This document shows, in pieces, positions 1 to 9,600 of a stretch of 64,000 nt of DNA. Below the pieces are notes generated by a model that was given only the letters and a program-made list of their open reading frames with translations, searched no databases and had not been told where the DNA came from. This DNA comes from Vescimonas coprocola (GTDB lineage Bacteria; Bacillota; Clostridia; Oscillospirales; Oscillospiraceae): contig NZ_AP023418.1 of the NCBI RefSeq assembly GCF_018408575.1, positions 1,268,415-1,332,414 on the forward strand, given 5' to 3'. The translations under genes were made by a program, and so were the position numbers. Position 1 is the first letter of the stretch; each line of letters starts with the position of its first letter.

Positions 1-583
1 CGGCACAGACACGGGTCCGGCGGGAGCGCAGCTCCTCCTTCTCGGCATCGGTCTGTGCATGGTGCAGCTGCTCCTCGATCTGCTTCTTGGCCGCACGGAT
101 CTCCCTCAGCTTGGGCGTTGCATTGTCGGGGATGTAGAAGCCACGGCTGCGGGTCTTGTCCGGATCCAGGATCTCCAGCGCCTGCGCCGGATCATGGAAG
201 GCCAGCGCCTTAAAGTGGGTAGTCTGGCACACCTGCTGGAACAGGGGGATCAGGCTCTCCAGCCGCTGGAGATATACCTTGATTTCAAACAGCTCCACAT
301 GATCCGGGATCTCCAGCGCCTGGCACCGGCGCAGAGAGCCACGAATATCCTTCATCTGGCACAGCATCAGCCCGATCCTGTCGTACAGGGGCTTCAGGGC
401 ATCCGCCGCCTTGGCGGCCTGCTCCACGTTATACAGCTCCGTCTCCAGCTCCTCCCGCTCGTCGGGGGAGTAGTAGCGCAGCTTGCGGATCTTCTCCTGA
501 CCGAAGGGGCTGCACCCGTGGAGAGTCTCCAGCGCATACTGCAAGCCGATTTTTTCCCTCTCTTCAAAGCGAATATTGATCAT
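1..583 (-). CDS. MutS-related protein, N-terminal part (runs off the window)
   Basis: The frame is open from an ATG at 583 to the left edge, giving about 194 residues of a helical, charged protein without the mismatch-recognition domain of true MutS. It overlaps the upstream KamB-like gene in an ATGA arrangement, so the two are almost certainly co-translated. In clostridial lysine and ornithine fermentation clusters a P-loop protein (KamB / OR-2 type) is followed by a MutS-like ATPase (KamC / OR-3 type) next to a cobalamin-dependent aminomutase. The ATPase motifs would lie beyond the edge, so the family call rests on the N-terminal sequence and the neighbour. The role is not established; help in maintaining the aminomutase is inference. 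Confidence 0.65.
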   Translation of the reverse strand, partial: MINIRFEEREKIGLQYALETLHGCSPFGQEKIRKLRYYSPDEREELETELYNVEQAAKAADALKPLYDRIGLMLCQMKDIRGSLRRCQALEIPDHVELFEIKVYLQRLESLIPLFQQVCQTTHFKALAFHDPAQALEILDPDKTRSRGFYIPDNATPKLREIRAAKKQIEEQLHHAQTDAEKEELRSRRTRVCA

Positions 584-1512
584 GTCAGCTCCTCCTTCAC
601 ATTGATGACGGGGACATCCACCGCCTCCCGCATCCGTGTCATAAATTCATCCTTGTCGAACTTCCAGCCGTAGGCGGACACCGGGTTGATGGTGACGCAC
701 AGGGTCCGGGCGGCCTCCTCCGTCTCCAGCCGCACCTGACGGGTCTGGAGCTTATCCAGCGCATCGCTGCTCAGCAGTACCTTGCTGGGGTCCTTCACCA
801 CCAGCCGGGTATTCCGCAGCACACCGGAGCGCAGCAGAGGCATCACCATGGTATCCGTCAGCGCCCCGGAGATCAGAGCCTCGCCGTGATCCTTCAGGCA
901 CTTCTCCAGACTCTCCTCCATCTCCGGGGGCATAGTCTCCGCCTTGGGCAGATTCATCAGCCGGTACACATGGGCGGTGTCGGCCACGACCTTGTCGATG
1001 CTCATGTGGTATGAGGCCCCGGTGCAGAGAATGACCCCCTCCGCCACAGCCCGTGCGCCCAGAGACTTGCGGCCCAGAGCGCCGTCGATGATGGACTTGT
1101 CGGCCCCCATCTCGAAGAACAGCCGGGAGACCTCCTTGAGCTGCGTGGTGATGGACGGCCCTGCCAGCTGGACATTGCCGTCGCTGCGGGCCCGGAAGAT
1201 CACCACCTCCCCCAGCGGTGTGGGGATGCCGGTGGTCTCCATGATCTCCAGCGTGGTGTCCCCCAGCCGCAGCATATCCTTGGCGGTGGCGATGAGAGTC
1301 CCCTCCCGCACGAAGATGCCGGGCTTCTCCGTGCCGGTGACCACGTCGGTGGACTCGCCGTCCCGGCCGATGGAGGTCAGGCCCAGCGTCCCCTGCAGGC
1401 GGTCGTGGTGCAGCATCCAGTTGAGCATGGTGGTTTTTCCGGCATTCTTGCACATTCCCACGATGGACATGGTCTGAACGCCGTTGAGCAGCTGTAACAG
1501 CTCTGCGGACAT
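580..1512 (-). CDS. KamB-like P-loop protein of amino-acid fermentation clusters
   Basis: A 310-residue protein with a clear Walker A motif, GMCKNAGKTT, at residues 19-28 close to the N terminus. The start ATG at 1512 is preceded by a GGAAGGGG ribosome site. It resembles the KamB / OR-2 proteins found with MutS-like proteins in clostridial lysine and ornithine degradation loci; their biochemical function is unknown. It is the first gene of a leftward operon, divergent from polA, and its stop overlaps the start of the MutS-like gene. A TATAAT at 1557-1552 on the minus strand may be its -10 box, although no strong -35 is visible. The assignment to a lysine or ornithine pathway is inferred from the gene pair. 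Confidence 0.65.
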   Translation of the reverse strand: MSAELLQLLNGVQTMSIVGMCKNAGKTTMLNWMLHHDRLQGTLGLTSIGRDGESTDVVTGTEKPGIFVREGTLIATAKDMLRLGDTTLEIMETTGIPTPLGEVVIFRARSDGNVQLAGPSITTQLKEVSRLFFEMGADKSIIDGALGRKSLGARAVAEGVILCTGASYHMSIDKVVADTAHVYRLMNLPKAETMPPEMEESLEKCLKDHGEALISGALTDTMVMPLLRSGVLRNTRLVVKDPSKVLLSSDALDKLQTRQVRLETEEAARTLCVTINPVSAYGWKFDKDEFMTRMREAVDVPVINVKEELT

Positions 1513-1662
1513 ATCTACATACCCCTTCCGGTCAAATTTCAGTCAAATATAGATTATAGCGTATTTCGCCGGAAAAAGAAAGAGGAAAAACAAATTCTCC
1601 CTCTTTTCCGCCCCATTCCATGTAAAATACCGGAAAACCTCTGTCCCGCTCCACGGCGGAGG

Positions 1663-1691
1663 TTGTTTTATGGGAGAAACTGGCGTATAAT
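1663..1691 (+). promoter_or_regulatory. Sigma-A-type promoter of polA operon
   Basis: TTGTTT at 1663-1668 and TATAAT at 1686-1691 are separated by 17 bp and lie about 40 bp before the polA start. Confidence 0.6.
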
Positions 1692-1729
1692 AAAATGGAA
1701 TATGCCAAGAAGTATAAGGAGGACCCTCC

Positions 1730-4375
1730 ATGAAACTGATGGTCATCGACGGCAACAGCATCGTCAACCGGGCCTATTATGGCATCCGCCCCCTGTCCAC
1801 ACGGGACGGGCTATATACCCATGCCATCTATGGCTTTCTCACCACCCTCCAGCGGCTGCTGGACGAGGAGCAGCCGGAGGCGCTGTGCGTCACCTTCGAC
1901 CGCCGGGAGCCCACCTTCCGCCATCAGGCGGATGAACGCTACAAGGCCCAGCGCAAGGGGATGCCGGAGGAGCTGGCCATGCAGCTGCCGTATCTGAAGC
2001 AGGTGCTCTCCGCCATGAACATCCCCCAGTACGACCTCACCGGCTACGAGGCCGACGATCTCATCGGCACCATCAGCCGCCGCTGCGAGGCGGCCGGCTG
2101 GGACTGCGTCATCGTCACCGGCGATAAGGACAGTCTCCAGCTCATCACCCCCCACACCAAGGTGAAGCTGGTGTCCACCCGCATGGGCCAGACCACCACC
2201 AAGGACATGACGGAGGAGACCTTCCGGGAGCAGTACGGCTTCGCCCCCATCCACATGATCGACCTGAAGGCCCTCATGGGCGACGCCTCCGACAACATCC
2301 CCGGCGTCCCCGGCGTGGGGGAAAAGACCGCCATGGCACTGGTGCAGCAGTATCATTCCGTGGCGGAGCTGTACCGCCTGCTGCCGGAGATCGACGCCAA
2401 GCCCGGCGTCATCAAAAAGCTGCAGGAGGGCAGGGAGAGCGCCGAGCACTCCCGGTATCTGGCCACCATTGTCACCGATGCCCCGCTGAACTTCACCCCG
2501 GAGGACAACCTCCGCCGCCCCTTTGCTCCGGAGCTCTATGACCTGCTGCTGAAGCTGGAGTTTCAGAAGCTCATCGACCGGTATGGCCTCACCCCCCACC
2601 GGGACACCGAGGCCGCCCCGGAGTATACCGTCACCGTGGAGCCGCTGGAGACGGAGCAGCAGGCCCAGGCCCTGCTGGCCCAGTGGCGTCAGGCGGACTA
2701 TGTGACCGTCTACGCCCTACCGGACCTCTCCGTTCTCTCCGTCCAGTGGGATACCGGATCGCACACCTCCGCCGCAGCCGAGCTGGACCAGAACCGCTAT
2801 ACCGGCGACTGGCACGCCCTGCTGACCGCCCTGTTCTCCGCCGATATCCGAAAAGTCGGTCACCACATCAAGGACACCATGCGGGCGCTGCTGGAGCAGG
2901 ACCTCCCCATAGAGGGCTATGGGTTCGATACGGCGCTGGCCGCCTACCTGCTGGATGCCACCGCCGGAAGCTACGACCTCCAGCGGCTGTTCGTGACCTA
3001 CTATAATGAAGAACTGCCCAAGCCCCTGCATCTGGAGCCGGATGCCTTTGCCCCGCTGGCGGATACCGCTTCGGCGTGGGCGGCCCTCCACAGCTACTGC
3101 TCCGCCGTGGAGGCCCTGTATGAGACCCTGCCCCCCAAGCTGGAGGAGCTGGGCATGAAGGAGCTGTATCACACCGTGGAATTGCCTCTCTGCCCGGTAC
3201 TGGCCCGGATGGAGCAGCGGGGCTTTCTGGTGGACGCCAAGGCGCTGTCGGACTTCGGCGAGAGCCTCACCGGCACCATCCGCCAGCTGGAGCAGCGGAT
3301 CTATGACGCCGCCGGGGCTCCCTTCAACATCAACTCCCCCAAGCAGCTGGGCAAGGTGCTCTTTGAGGATCTCCAGCTGCCCCACGGCAAGAAAACCAAA
3401 ACCGGCTGGTCCACCAACGCCGACGTGCTGGAAAAGCTCCGCTGGCAGCACCCCATTGTGGCGGACGTATTGGAATACCGGCAGTACAGCAAGCTGAAAA
3501 GCACCTATGCCGACGGTCTGCTGAAGGTCATCGACGCCGACGGCCGCATCCGCACCAGCTTCCAGATGACGGTAACGGCCACCGGCCGCTTGTCCTCCAC
3601 GGAGCCCAACCTCCAGAACATCCCCACCCGCACGGAGCTGGGCAGCCAGATGCGCCGGATGTTCGTGGCGGCGCCGGGGAATCTGCTGGTGGATGCCGAC
3701 TACTCCCAGATCGAGCTGCGGCTGCTGGCTCACATCTCCGGCGACGAGGTGATGCAGCAGGCCTTCCGTTCCGGGGAGGACTTCCATACCCTCACCGCCT
3801 CCAAGGTGTTCCACGTACCGCCGGAGGAGGTGACTCACCAGATGCGCTCACGGGCCAAGGCCGTGAACTTCGGCATCGTCTACGGCATTTCCCCCTTCTC
3901 CCTGTCTCAGGATATCGGCGTCACCGTGGCCGAGGCCAAGGAGTATATGGAGCGCTACTTCGCCACCTACACCGGCGTCCGCCGGTATATGACGGAGGTG
4001 GTGGAGCAGGCCCGGCAGCAGGGCTACGTCGCCACTCTCTTCGGGCGGCGTCGGGCGCTGCCGGAGCTGAAGAGCTCTAACTTCAACCTCCGCTCCTTCG
4101 GGGAGCGGGTGGCGCTGAATATGCCCATTCAGGGTACGGCAGCGGACATCATGAAGCTGGCCATGATCCGGGTGGAGCATCGGCTCTCCGGCGAGGGTCT
4201 GGCCGCCCGGCTCATCATGCAGGTCCACGATGAACTCATCGTGGAGTGTCCGGCAGCGGAGGCCCCCCGTGTCGAGGCCCTTTTACAAGAGGAAATGCAG
4301 GGTGTCGCCCAGCTGTCCGTCCCCCTGCCCGCCGATGCCCACAGCGGCCCCGACTGGCTCTCCGCCAAGGGCTGA
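1730..4375 (+). CDS. polA: DNA polymerase I
   Basis: An 881-residue DNA polymerase I, the usual length. The first 290 or so residues form the 5'-3' flap nuclease (VIDGNS start, EADDLIGT, GDASDNIPGVPGVGEKTA). The middle region (about 295-470) occupies the 3'-5' exonuclease position, but the metal-binding DxE motif is not recognisable (VYALPD stands there), so proofreading is probably absent as in several other Firmicutes. The C-terminal polymerase domain keeps motif A (DADYSQIELRLLA), motif B (RSRAKAVNFGIVYG) and motif C (QVHDELIVE). AAGGAGG precedes the ATG. The enzyme fills gaps and removes RNA primers. It heads a rightward cluster with rimI and tsaD. Confidence 0.97.
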   Translation: MKLMVIDGNSIVNRAYYGIRPLSTRDGLYTHAIYGFLTTLQRLLDEEQPEALCVTFDRREPTFRHQADERYKAQRKGMPEELAMQLPYLKQVLSAMNIPQYDLTGYEADDLIGTISRRCEAAGWDCVIVTGDKDSLQLITPHTKVKLVSTRMGQTTTKDMTEETFREQYGFAPIHMIDLKALMGDASDNIPGVPGVGEKTAMALVQQYHSVAELYRLLPEIDAKPGVIKKLQEGRESAEHSRYLATIVTDAPLNFTPEDNLRRPFAPELYDLLLKLEFQKLIDRYGLTPHRDTEAAPEYTVTVEPLETEQQAQALLAQWRQADYVTVYALPDLSVLSVQWDTGSHTSAAAELDQNRYTGDWHALLTALFSADIRKVGHHIKDTMRALLEQDLPIEGYGFDTALAAYLLDATAGSYDLQRLFVTYYNEELPKPLHLEPDAFAPLADTASAWAALHSYCSAVEALYETLPPKLEELGMKELYHTVELPLCPVLARMEQRGFLVDAKALSDFGESLTGTIRQLEQRIYDAAGAPFNINSPKQLGKVLFEDLQLPHGKKTKTGWSTNADVLEKLRWQHPIVADVLEYRQYSKLKSTYADGLLKVIDADGRIRTSFQMTVTATGRLSSTEPNLQNIPTRTELGSQMRRMFVAAPGNLLVDADYSQIELRLLAHISGDEVMQQAFRSGEDFHTLTASKVFHVPPEEVTHQMRSRAKAVNFGIVYGISPFSLSQDIGVTVAEAKEYMERYFATYTGVRRYMTEVVEQARQQGYVATLFGRRRALPELKSSNFNLRSFGERVALNMPIQGTAADIMKLAMIRVEHRLSGEGLAARLIMQVHDELIVECPAAEAPRVEALLQEEMQGVAQLSVPLPADAHSGPDWLSAKG

Positions 4376-4403
4376 ACAATTTGACAGATATCGAGGTCAT
4401 CCT

Positions 4404-4871
4404 ATGAACAACATCAAGATCGTACCCATGAACGCCGACCATCTGGAGTCGCTGGAGCGACTGGAGCGCATCTGCTTCTCCCGCCCCTGGTCCCGGAAGA
4501 TGCTGGCGGAGGAGCTGGAAAACCAGTGCGCTGCCTTTCTGGTGGCGGAGGACGCCGTCACCGGCGACGTGCTGGGCTATACCGGGCTGCTGGTGGCTGC
4601 CGACGAGGGCTATATCACCAACGTGGCGGTGTTCCCGGAACAGCGCCGCCGGGGCATCGCCGGGCAGCTGCTGCAGGTCTTTCTCAACTTCGCTGAGGCC
4701 AACCATCTGGCCTTTCTGACGTTGGAGGTACGCCCCTCCAACACCGCCGCCATCGCCCTGTATCAGGGCTTCGACTTTCAGGAGGCTGGCCGCCGCAAGA
4801 ACTACTATGACCTCCCCAAGGAGGATGCCCTGATCCTCACCCGGCGTTTTGACGAGGAGGCGGCACAATGA
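4404..4871 (+). CDS. rimI: Ribosomal-protein-alanine N-acetyltransferase
   Basis: A 155-residue GNAT acetyltransferase. The acetyl-CoA loop is seen as EQRRRGIAGQLL, preceded by YITNVAV and followed by LEVRPSNTAAIALYQGFDF, which is the RimI pattern. The ATG at 4404 was chosen because the protein then starts at the normal family position; an upstream in-frame extension overlaps polA and has no family similarity. The stop overlaps the tsaD start (ATGA), so the two are translationally coupled. RimI lies beside tsaD in many bacteria. It acetylates the N terminus of ribosomal protein S18 in the model species. Confidence 0.92.
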   Translation: MNNIKIVPMNADHLESLERLERICFSRPWSRKMLAEELENQCAAFLVAEDAVTGDVLGYTGLLVAADEGYITNVAVFPEQRRRGIAGQLLQVFLNFAEANHLAFLTLEVRPSNTAAIALYQGFDFQEAGRRKNYYDLPKEDALILTRRFDEEAAQ

Positions 4872-5878
4872 ACATTCTGGCCTTTGAATCCTCCTGCGAC
4901 GAGACTGCCGTGGCAGTGGTGCGGGACGGACGCACGGTCCTCTCCGACGCCATCCTCTCTCAGGCGGATATGCACGCCCTCTACGGCGGCGTCGTGCCGG
5001 AGATCGCCTCCCGCAAGCACGTGGAGGCCATTGCCGGCCTGACGGATCAGGCGCTGTCCGATGCCGGGCTCACCAAGAGCGACGTGGACGCCGTGGCCGT
5101 CACCTATGCCCCCGGCCTCATCGGCGCCGTGCTGGTGGGGGTCAGCTTCGCCAAGTCCGTGGCCTATGCGCTGGACGTGCCGCTGATCCCGGTCCACCAC
5201 GTCCGTGGCCACATTGCCGCCAACTATCTGGCCTTCCCGGAGCTGGAGCCACCCTTTCTGGCGCTGGCCATCTCCGGCGGCAACACCCTCATCGTAGATG
5301 TCCGGGACTATACGGACATGGCGATCTTAGGGGCCACACGGGACGACGCTGCCGGTGAGTGCTTCGACAAGGCGGCCCGTGTGCTGGGCCTGCCCTACCC
5401 CGGCGGCAAGCCCATGGATGCTCTGGCCCAGCAGTCCCCCGGCGGCAAGTATACCCTGCCTCGTGTCCATGTGGAGGGAGCGGAACTGGATATGAGTTTT
5501 TCGGGTCTGAAAACGGCGGTGGTGAATCTGGCCCACAATGCCCAGCAAAAGGGCGAGCCTCTGGATGCTGCGGCGCTGGCCCGTGACTTCACACAGGCCG
5601 TCAGCGACGAGCTGGTCCCCCGTGCCATGGAGGCCGCCCGCCGTACCGGACGGCGCACCATCGTGGCCGCCGGAGGCGTGGCCGCCAACTCCATCATCCG
5701 GGGCGATCTGGAGCGGGCCTGCCGTCAGGCGGGCTGCCGGCTGTACCTGCCGCCTCTGCGGCTGTGCGGCGATAACGGGGCTATGATCGGCGCACAGGGC
5801 TACTATGAGTATCTGGCGGGACATACGGCGGATCTCTCCCTGAACGCCTACGCCACACGGGATCTGGATCGTGGATAA
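4868..5878 (+). CDS. tsaD: tRNA threonylcarbamoyladenosine transferase subunit
   Basis: A 336-residue TsaD/Kae1/Gcp protein. It opens with ILAFESSCDETAVAVV, carries the metal-binding HxxxH (H111, H115 in HHVRGH), SGGNT, the DDAAGECFDK loop and the C-terminal CGDNGAMI motif. With TsaB, TsaC and TsaE it makes the t6A modification at A37 of ANN-decoding tRNAs; tsaB and tsaE are not in this window. The gene overlaps rimI by 4 bp and is followed by a hairpin terminator. All expected motifs are present. Confidence 0.96.
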   Translation: MNILAFESSCDETAVAVVRDGRTVLSDAILSQADMHALYGGVVPEIASRKHVEAIAGLTDQALSDAGLTKSDVDAVAVTYAPGLIGAVLVGVSFAKSVAYALDVPLIPVHHVRGHIAANYLAFPELEPPFLALAISGGNTLIVDVRDYTDMAILGATRDDAAGECFDKAARVLGLPYPGGKPMDALAQQSPGGKYTLPRVHVEGAELDMSFSGLKTAVVNLAHNAQQKGEPLDAAALARDFTQAVSDELVPRAMEAARRTGRRTIVAAGGVAANSIIRGDLERACRQAGCRLYLPPLRLCGDNGAMIGAQGYYEYLAGHTADLSLNAYATRDLDRG

Positions 5879-5888
5879 AATTGCACGA

Positions 5889-5926
5889 AAGGGAGCGACC
5901 TCTGTATGGCCGCTCCCCTTCTTTTC
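5889..5926 (+). terminator. Terminator of polA-rimI-tsaD
   Basis: A GGGAGCG / CGCTCCC stem (5891-5897 and 5911-5917) is followed by CTTCTTTT, just after the tsaD stop. Confidence 0.7.
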
Positions 5927-6043
5927 GGCTCTCTCCAAGTTATGGTAACTCCCCGTCTACTCACAGGAAAAACGCCTTTACATTTTTACATTATGTAAAT
6001 TATATTCACCTTTCTGTTCCGGTGTAAAACTGCGTTTGCGCCC

Positions 6044-6129
6044 TGTGGAAAAACCGGTGCATAATGTGGAAAACCTTTTTCCGACAAGGTTTTTTCCGGT
6101 GTGGAAAAGTCTGTGGATAATGTGAATAA
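6044..6129. other. Cluster of five DnaA-box-like 9-mers in an AT-rich gap
   Basis: The gap from tsaD to the tRNA (5927-6371) has no gene and is much richer in A+T than its surroundings. On the plus strand it carries TGTGGAAAA at 6044-6052, 6065-6073 and 6100-6108, TGTGGATAA at 6112-6120 and TGTGAATAA at 6121-6129. The last two match the DnaA consensus TTATNCACA on the minus strand and are directly abutted; the first three are the common TTTTCCACA variant. All five have the same orientation. Such a cluster can be an origin, a DnaA-titrating site or a DnaA-regulated promoter. No dnaA, dnaN or rpmH gene is nearby. Confidence 0.55.
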
Positions 6130-6371
6130 CTCTTTGTAAAGGTTTATTTACAAATGAATTATGTAAAACTCAGGCGAATCCTCCCCCATCCTGTCGCCGT
6201 GTAAAAAAGTCCGGTTTTTCATGGATTCTCTCCTCTTTTCCGCACCATTTTCCAAAGGGGCTTTTGGGGTGTTTTGGACGGGCTTTGTGGATTCTGTACG
6301 CACCGGGGTTTCTTTTGTCGCAAAACTTTGGTGCCGATTACGTTATGTATTATTCACCCCGGAATTTTTAG

Positions 6372-6400
6372 TTGACAAATCCCCGAAAATGTGGCACAAT
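6372..6400 (+). promoter_or_regulatory. Promoter of tRNA-Thr
   Basis: TTGACA at 6372-6377, a 17-bp spacer and CACAAT at 6395-6400, about 58 bp before the mature tRNA. Confidence 0.65.
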
Positions 6401-6457
6401 ACAAGGCGTGGCTGTGCCCTGCGTGCGGTGCAGTATATAGCCCCACCCTCCTATTTT

Positions 6458-6533
6458 GCTTGTGTGGCTCAGTTGGTAGAGCAGCTCACTCGTAATGAGC
6501 AGGTCGCCGGTTCGAGTCCGGCCACAAGCTCCA
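6458..6533 (+). tRNA. tRNA-Thr (anticodon CGU), CCA encoded
   Basis: A 76-nt cloverleaf. The acceptor arm pairs GCTTGTG (6458-6464) with CACAAGC (6523-6529). The anticodon loop CTCGTAA is closed by GCTCA/TGAGC, giving anticodon CGT at 6491-6493. The T loop TTCGAGT is canonical, and the discriminator base is followed by an encoded CCA at 6531-6533. It is a single-gene unit with its own promoter and terminator. Confidence 0.95.
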
Positions 6534-6534
6534 A

Positions 6535-6571
6535 AAGAAGGCATCTGTCCAAATGCAGATGCCTTCTTTTT
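6535..6571 (+). terminator. Terminator after tRNA-Thr
   Basis: An 11-bp stem, GAAGGCATCTG / CAGATGCCTTC, is followed by TTTTT. Confidence 0.85.
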
Positions 6572-6601
6572 ATATTCTCTTTTGGCTGCAACCTATGCAG
6601 C

Positions 6602-6634
6602 AAGAAGCCCCCGGCCACTGGCCGGGGACTTCTT
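6602..6634. terminator. Hairpin terminator of the surface-protein gene
   Basis: AAGAAGCCCCCGGCC and GGCCGGGGACTTCTT form a nearly perfect 15-bp stem just beyond the stop of the leftward surface-protein gene. The run of T on the minus strand is short, so it may act partly as a bidirectional stop. Confidence 0.6.
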
Positions 6635-6646
6635 ATTCGCTTTAGG

Positions 6647-9600
6647 TTACGCCTTGCGCTTCTTGCCCACCAGAGCAGCGCCCAGCAGAGTGGTCATGCA
6701 CATGACCGTCAGCCACAGCGCCACACCGGCATCGCCGGTAGCGGGCTTATCAGGCTGCTCCGGCTGAGAGGGCTTTTCAGCATCCTTCTTCAGCTGGGCC
6801 AGCTTCGCCTCGGCGCCCAGCAGGGTCTGGTAGTTCCCCACCTGCTCCTTCTGTGCGTCGGTCAGAGCATCATAAGCATCACGGGCAGCCTTGATAGCCT
6901 CCTCGCTGTCGAGGGTCACCGTGCCGATGGCATCGATCAGCTTCTCCACAGCGTCGGCAGCCTTCAGATCAGCCAGCTTGGCCTCGGCGTCCAGCAGGGT
7001 CTGGTAGTTCCCCACCAGTTCCTTCTGGGCATCGGTCAGAGCATCATAAGCGTCACGGGCAGCCTTGATAGCCTCCTCGCTGTCGAGGGTCACCGTACCG
7101 ATGGCATCGATCAGCTTCTCCACAGCGTCGACAGCCTTCAGATCAGCCAGCTTGGCCTCGGCGTCCAGCAGGGTCTGGTAGTTCCCCACCAGTTCCTTCT
7201 GGGCATCGGTCAGAGCATCATAAGCGTCACGGGCAGCCTTGATAGCCTCCTCGCTGTCGAGGGTCACCGTACCGATGGCATCGATCAGCTTCTCCACAGC
7301 GTCGACAGCCTTCAGGTCGGCCAGCTTGGCCTCGGCGTCCAGCAGGGTCTGGTAGTTCCCCACCTGAGCCTTCTGCTCCTCGGTCAGAGCATCATAAGCA
7401 CCACGGGCAGCCTTGATAGCCTCCTCGCTGTCGAGGGTCACCGTACCGATAGCATCGATCAGCTTCTCCACAGCGTCGGCGGCATAGCCGGGCAGCTTCA
7501 AGGTCACCTGAGGCAGCTGAGCCAGCACGCTGGCGGTGGCGGTACCGTGCTGCATCCCCATGCCCTCGGCGTAGGTCACGATACGATGGGTGGGCTTGCC
7601 GGGGTAGCCGCCCACCTTGATGGCGCCGTTCAGCTCATAGGTCAGGCCCTCCTGATCCGCCGGAACGGTGATGGAGATGCGCTGACGGGCGGGGTTGCCG
7701 CTGAAGTCATACACGCCGTAGTAGCTGCCGGGATTGGACTGGAAGGAGTTGCCGTCGCCGTCGGTGTAGTACAGGGAGAAGTTGTGGTTATACACACCCG
7801 CCATCTTCTCCTTGGGGCTCACCAGCCCGGTAAACTGCAGCTGCACCGTCTCGCCGGGCTTGACCTCGGCATTCTCCGGCAGCTCATTGCCCTCGGCGTC
7901 CAACAGCTTGTAGCTGACGCCACGGGCGGTGATGACCTGATAGGTGGCCACGCCGTCCTTTTCTACCCGGACGATATGGCGGCCGGTGGTGAGGTTCGCC
8001 ACCGTCACGGCGCCGGTCTCGGCGTCCACGGTGACCCCCTCGGAGGTAAAGCCGTTGAAGGTCATGGTCTTACCCACGGTGGAGCGGGCCACGGTAACGG
8101 TGCAGCCGCTCTCCGGAGTGAAGGTGTAGCTGGCGCCGTCGGTGCCCAGATAGAACAGGATGTCGTGCTCGGCATCCAGCTGCTTCTGCTCGTCCTTGGT
8201 GACGCCGACATCCATACGATCCATGAGCATATTGGTCTGGATGGCGGTGCCGTCAGCACCCACGGACACCACAAACACACCGGTGAACTCCGGCCAGATG
8301 GCGGAGAAGGTCTTATCGGCGGTGCTGCTCTGCCCCTGCTTATGGGTCATGGCGTCGTAGGTGACCTTCACCAGCGCCGTACCCTGATGGTTGGCGGTCA
8401 TATAGGCCAGGCAGCTGTTGTCGGCATTGGGAGCGATGCTCACCACGTCGCTGGGCTTACCGTCGAAGTCCACCACCTCGTAGTGGGCATCCGGCAGGGC
8501 GATCTTGGCGTTCATGAAGCCCTCAATGGCCTGCCAGTTACGGAACACATCCAACTCATAGGTGTCGCCGGCGTTCATGTTCATGTAGCCCTTGGCGTTG
8601 ATGTTCAGATACACGTTGCCCAGATCGTAGGTATTCTTATCGAACCGGCTGACGGTATCCTTGTTGAAATCGTCGTCCATATGCAGATCGGCACGGGTCA
8701 CGACGATATCCTGATCGGCGGTCCACTTGTTGAAGTCCCAATAGGTCACACCGTCGGGATTCTGCACCCGAACGAAGTGGTTCAGGCTGGTCTCCGGCAC
8801 CCGATAGGTCACGGTGACGGTGTCGCCGTCCTGAGTGGAGATGCTGTTCTCCTGCGGACGGAGGAACTCATAGGTATAGTAGTTGCCGAAGGTACCCACG
8901 CTGACGGTAGAGCCGGCAGGAGCCGTCACCTTCACAGCAAAGGCCTTGGGTACGGAGATATCGAAGGACTGAGCGCCGCCGCCCACCTTCGTGACAACGG
9001 TCTTGGTGCCAACGTTGTAATTCGCAGTGTGCTCCTCGGAGGGGATCAGGTTCACCGTCACGGTATCCGTCTCCACGAAGATACCCGTGGTGCGGAGGTT
9101 GCCGTAAACGGTTCCGCTGCCCAGCGTGGCAGTGCGCTTCACGCCGTCGGCGGTGGTCAGCTGATAGTCGATGGTGTAGTCGGTGCCTGCCACCCAGCCG
9201 CTGTTGCGGGCATAGATCTCATAGGCACGCTGTACGGAAACAGAGGTGGTATCATCAGCGATGACCATCTCCATGCCGCCGTTGCAGTCCTTGTTGGCGT
9301 CGTAGCCCTCCACCCAATAGGTGCCGGAGGCCAGCTTTGCTGTGTACTTCAGCCCGTAGCCGTCCGCCTCGGTGCTGATGCCGGACAGCAGATCCTGCGT
9401 CCCCTTCACGCCATCCTTGTAGGTGTACAGCTTCAGGCTGTTCAGCTGTGCGTTGTGCAGGCCCTTCAGCTCCACAGTATGTGCGTTGCCGGTGACCATC
9501 TGGATGGGAGCGCTGGGGTTCATCAGCGCATAGGTCGTATGCGTGTGATAGGTGGCGGTGGTGGCCACCAGATAACCGGTCGCCACACCCTCCACCACGG

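Noticed and set aside
4230-4403. N-terminal extension of RimI into polA
   Set aside because: The extension overlaps the polymerase motif C region in another frame and has no similarity to GNAT proteins; ATG 4404 gives the family length.
6791-7486. Regular direct repeats that could suggest a CRISPR array
   Set aside because: The period is 174 bp with no variable spacers, and the repeats encode a protein stalk in frame. No CRISPR array was seen anywhere in the window.
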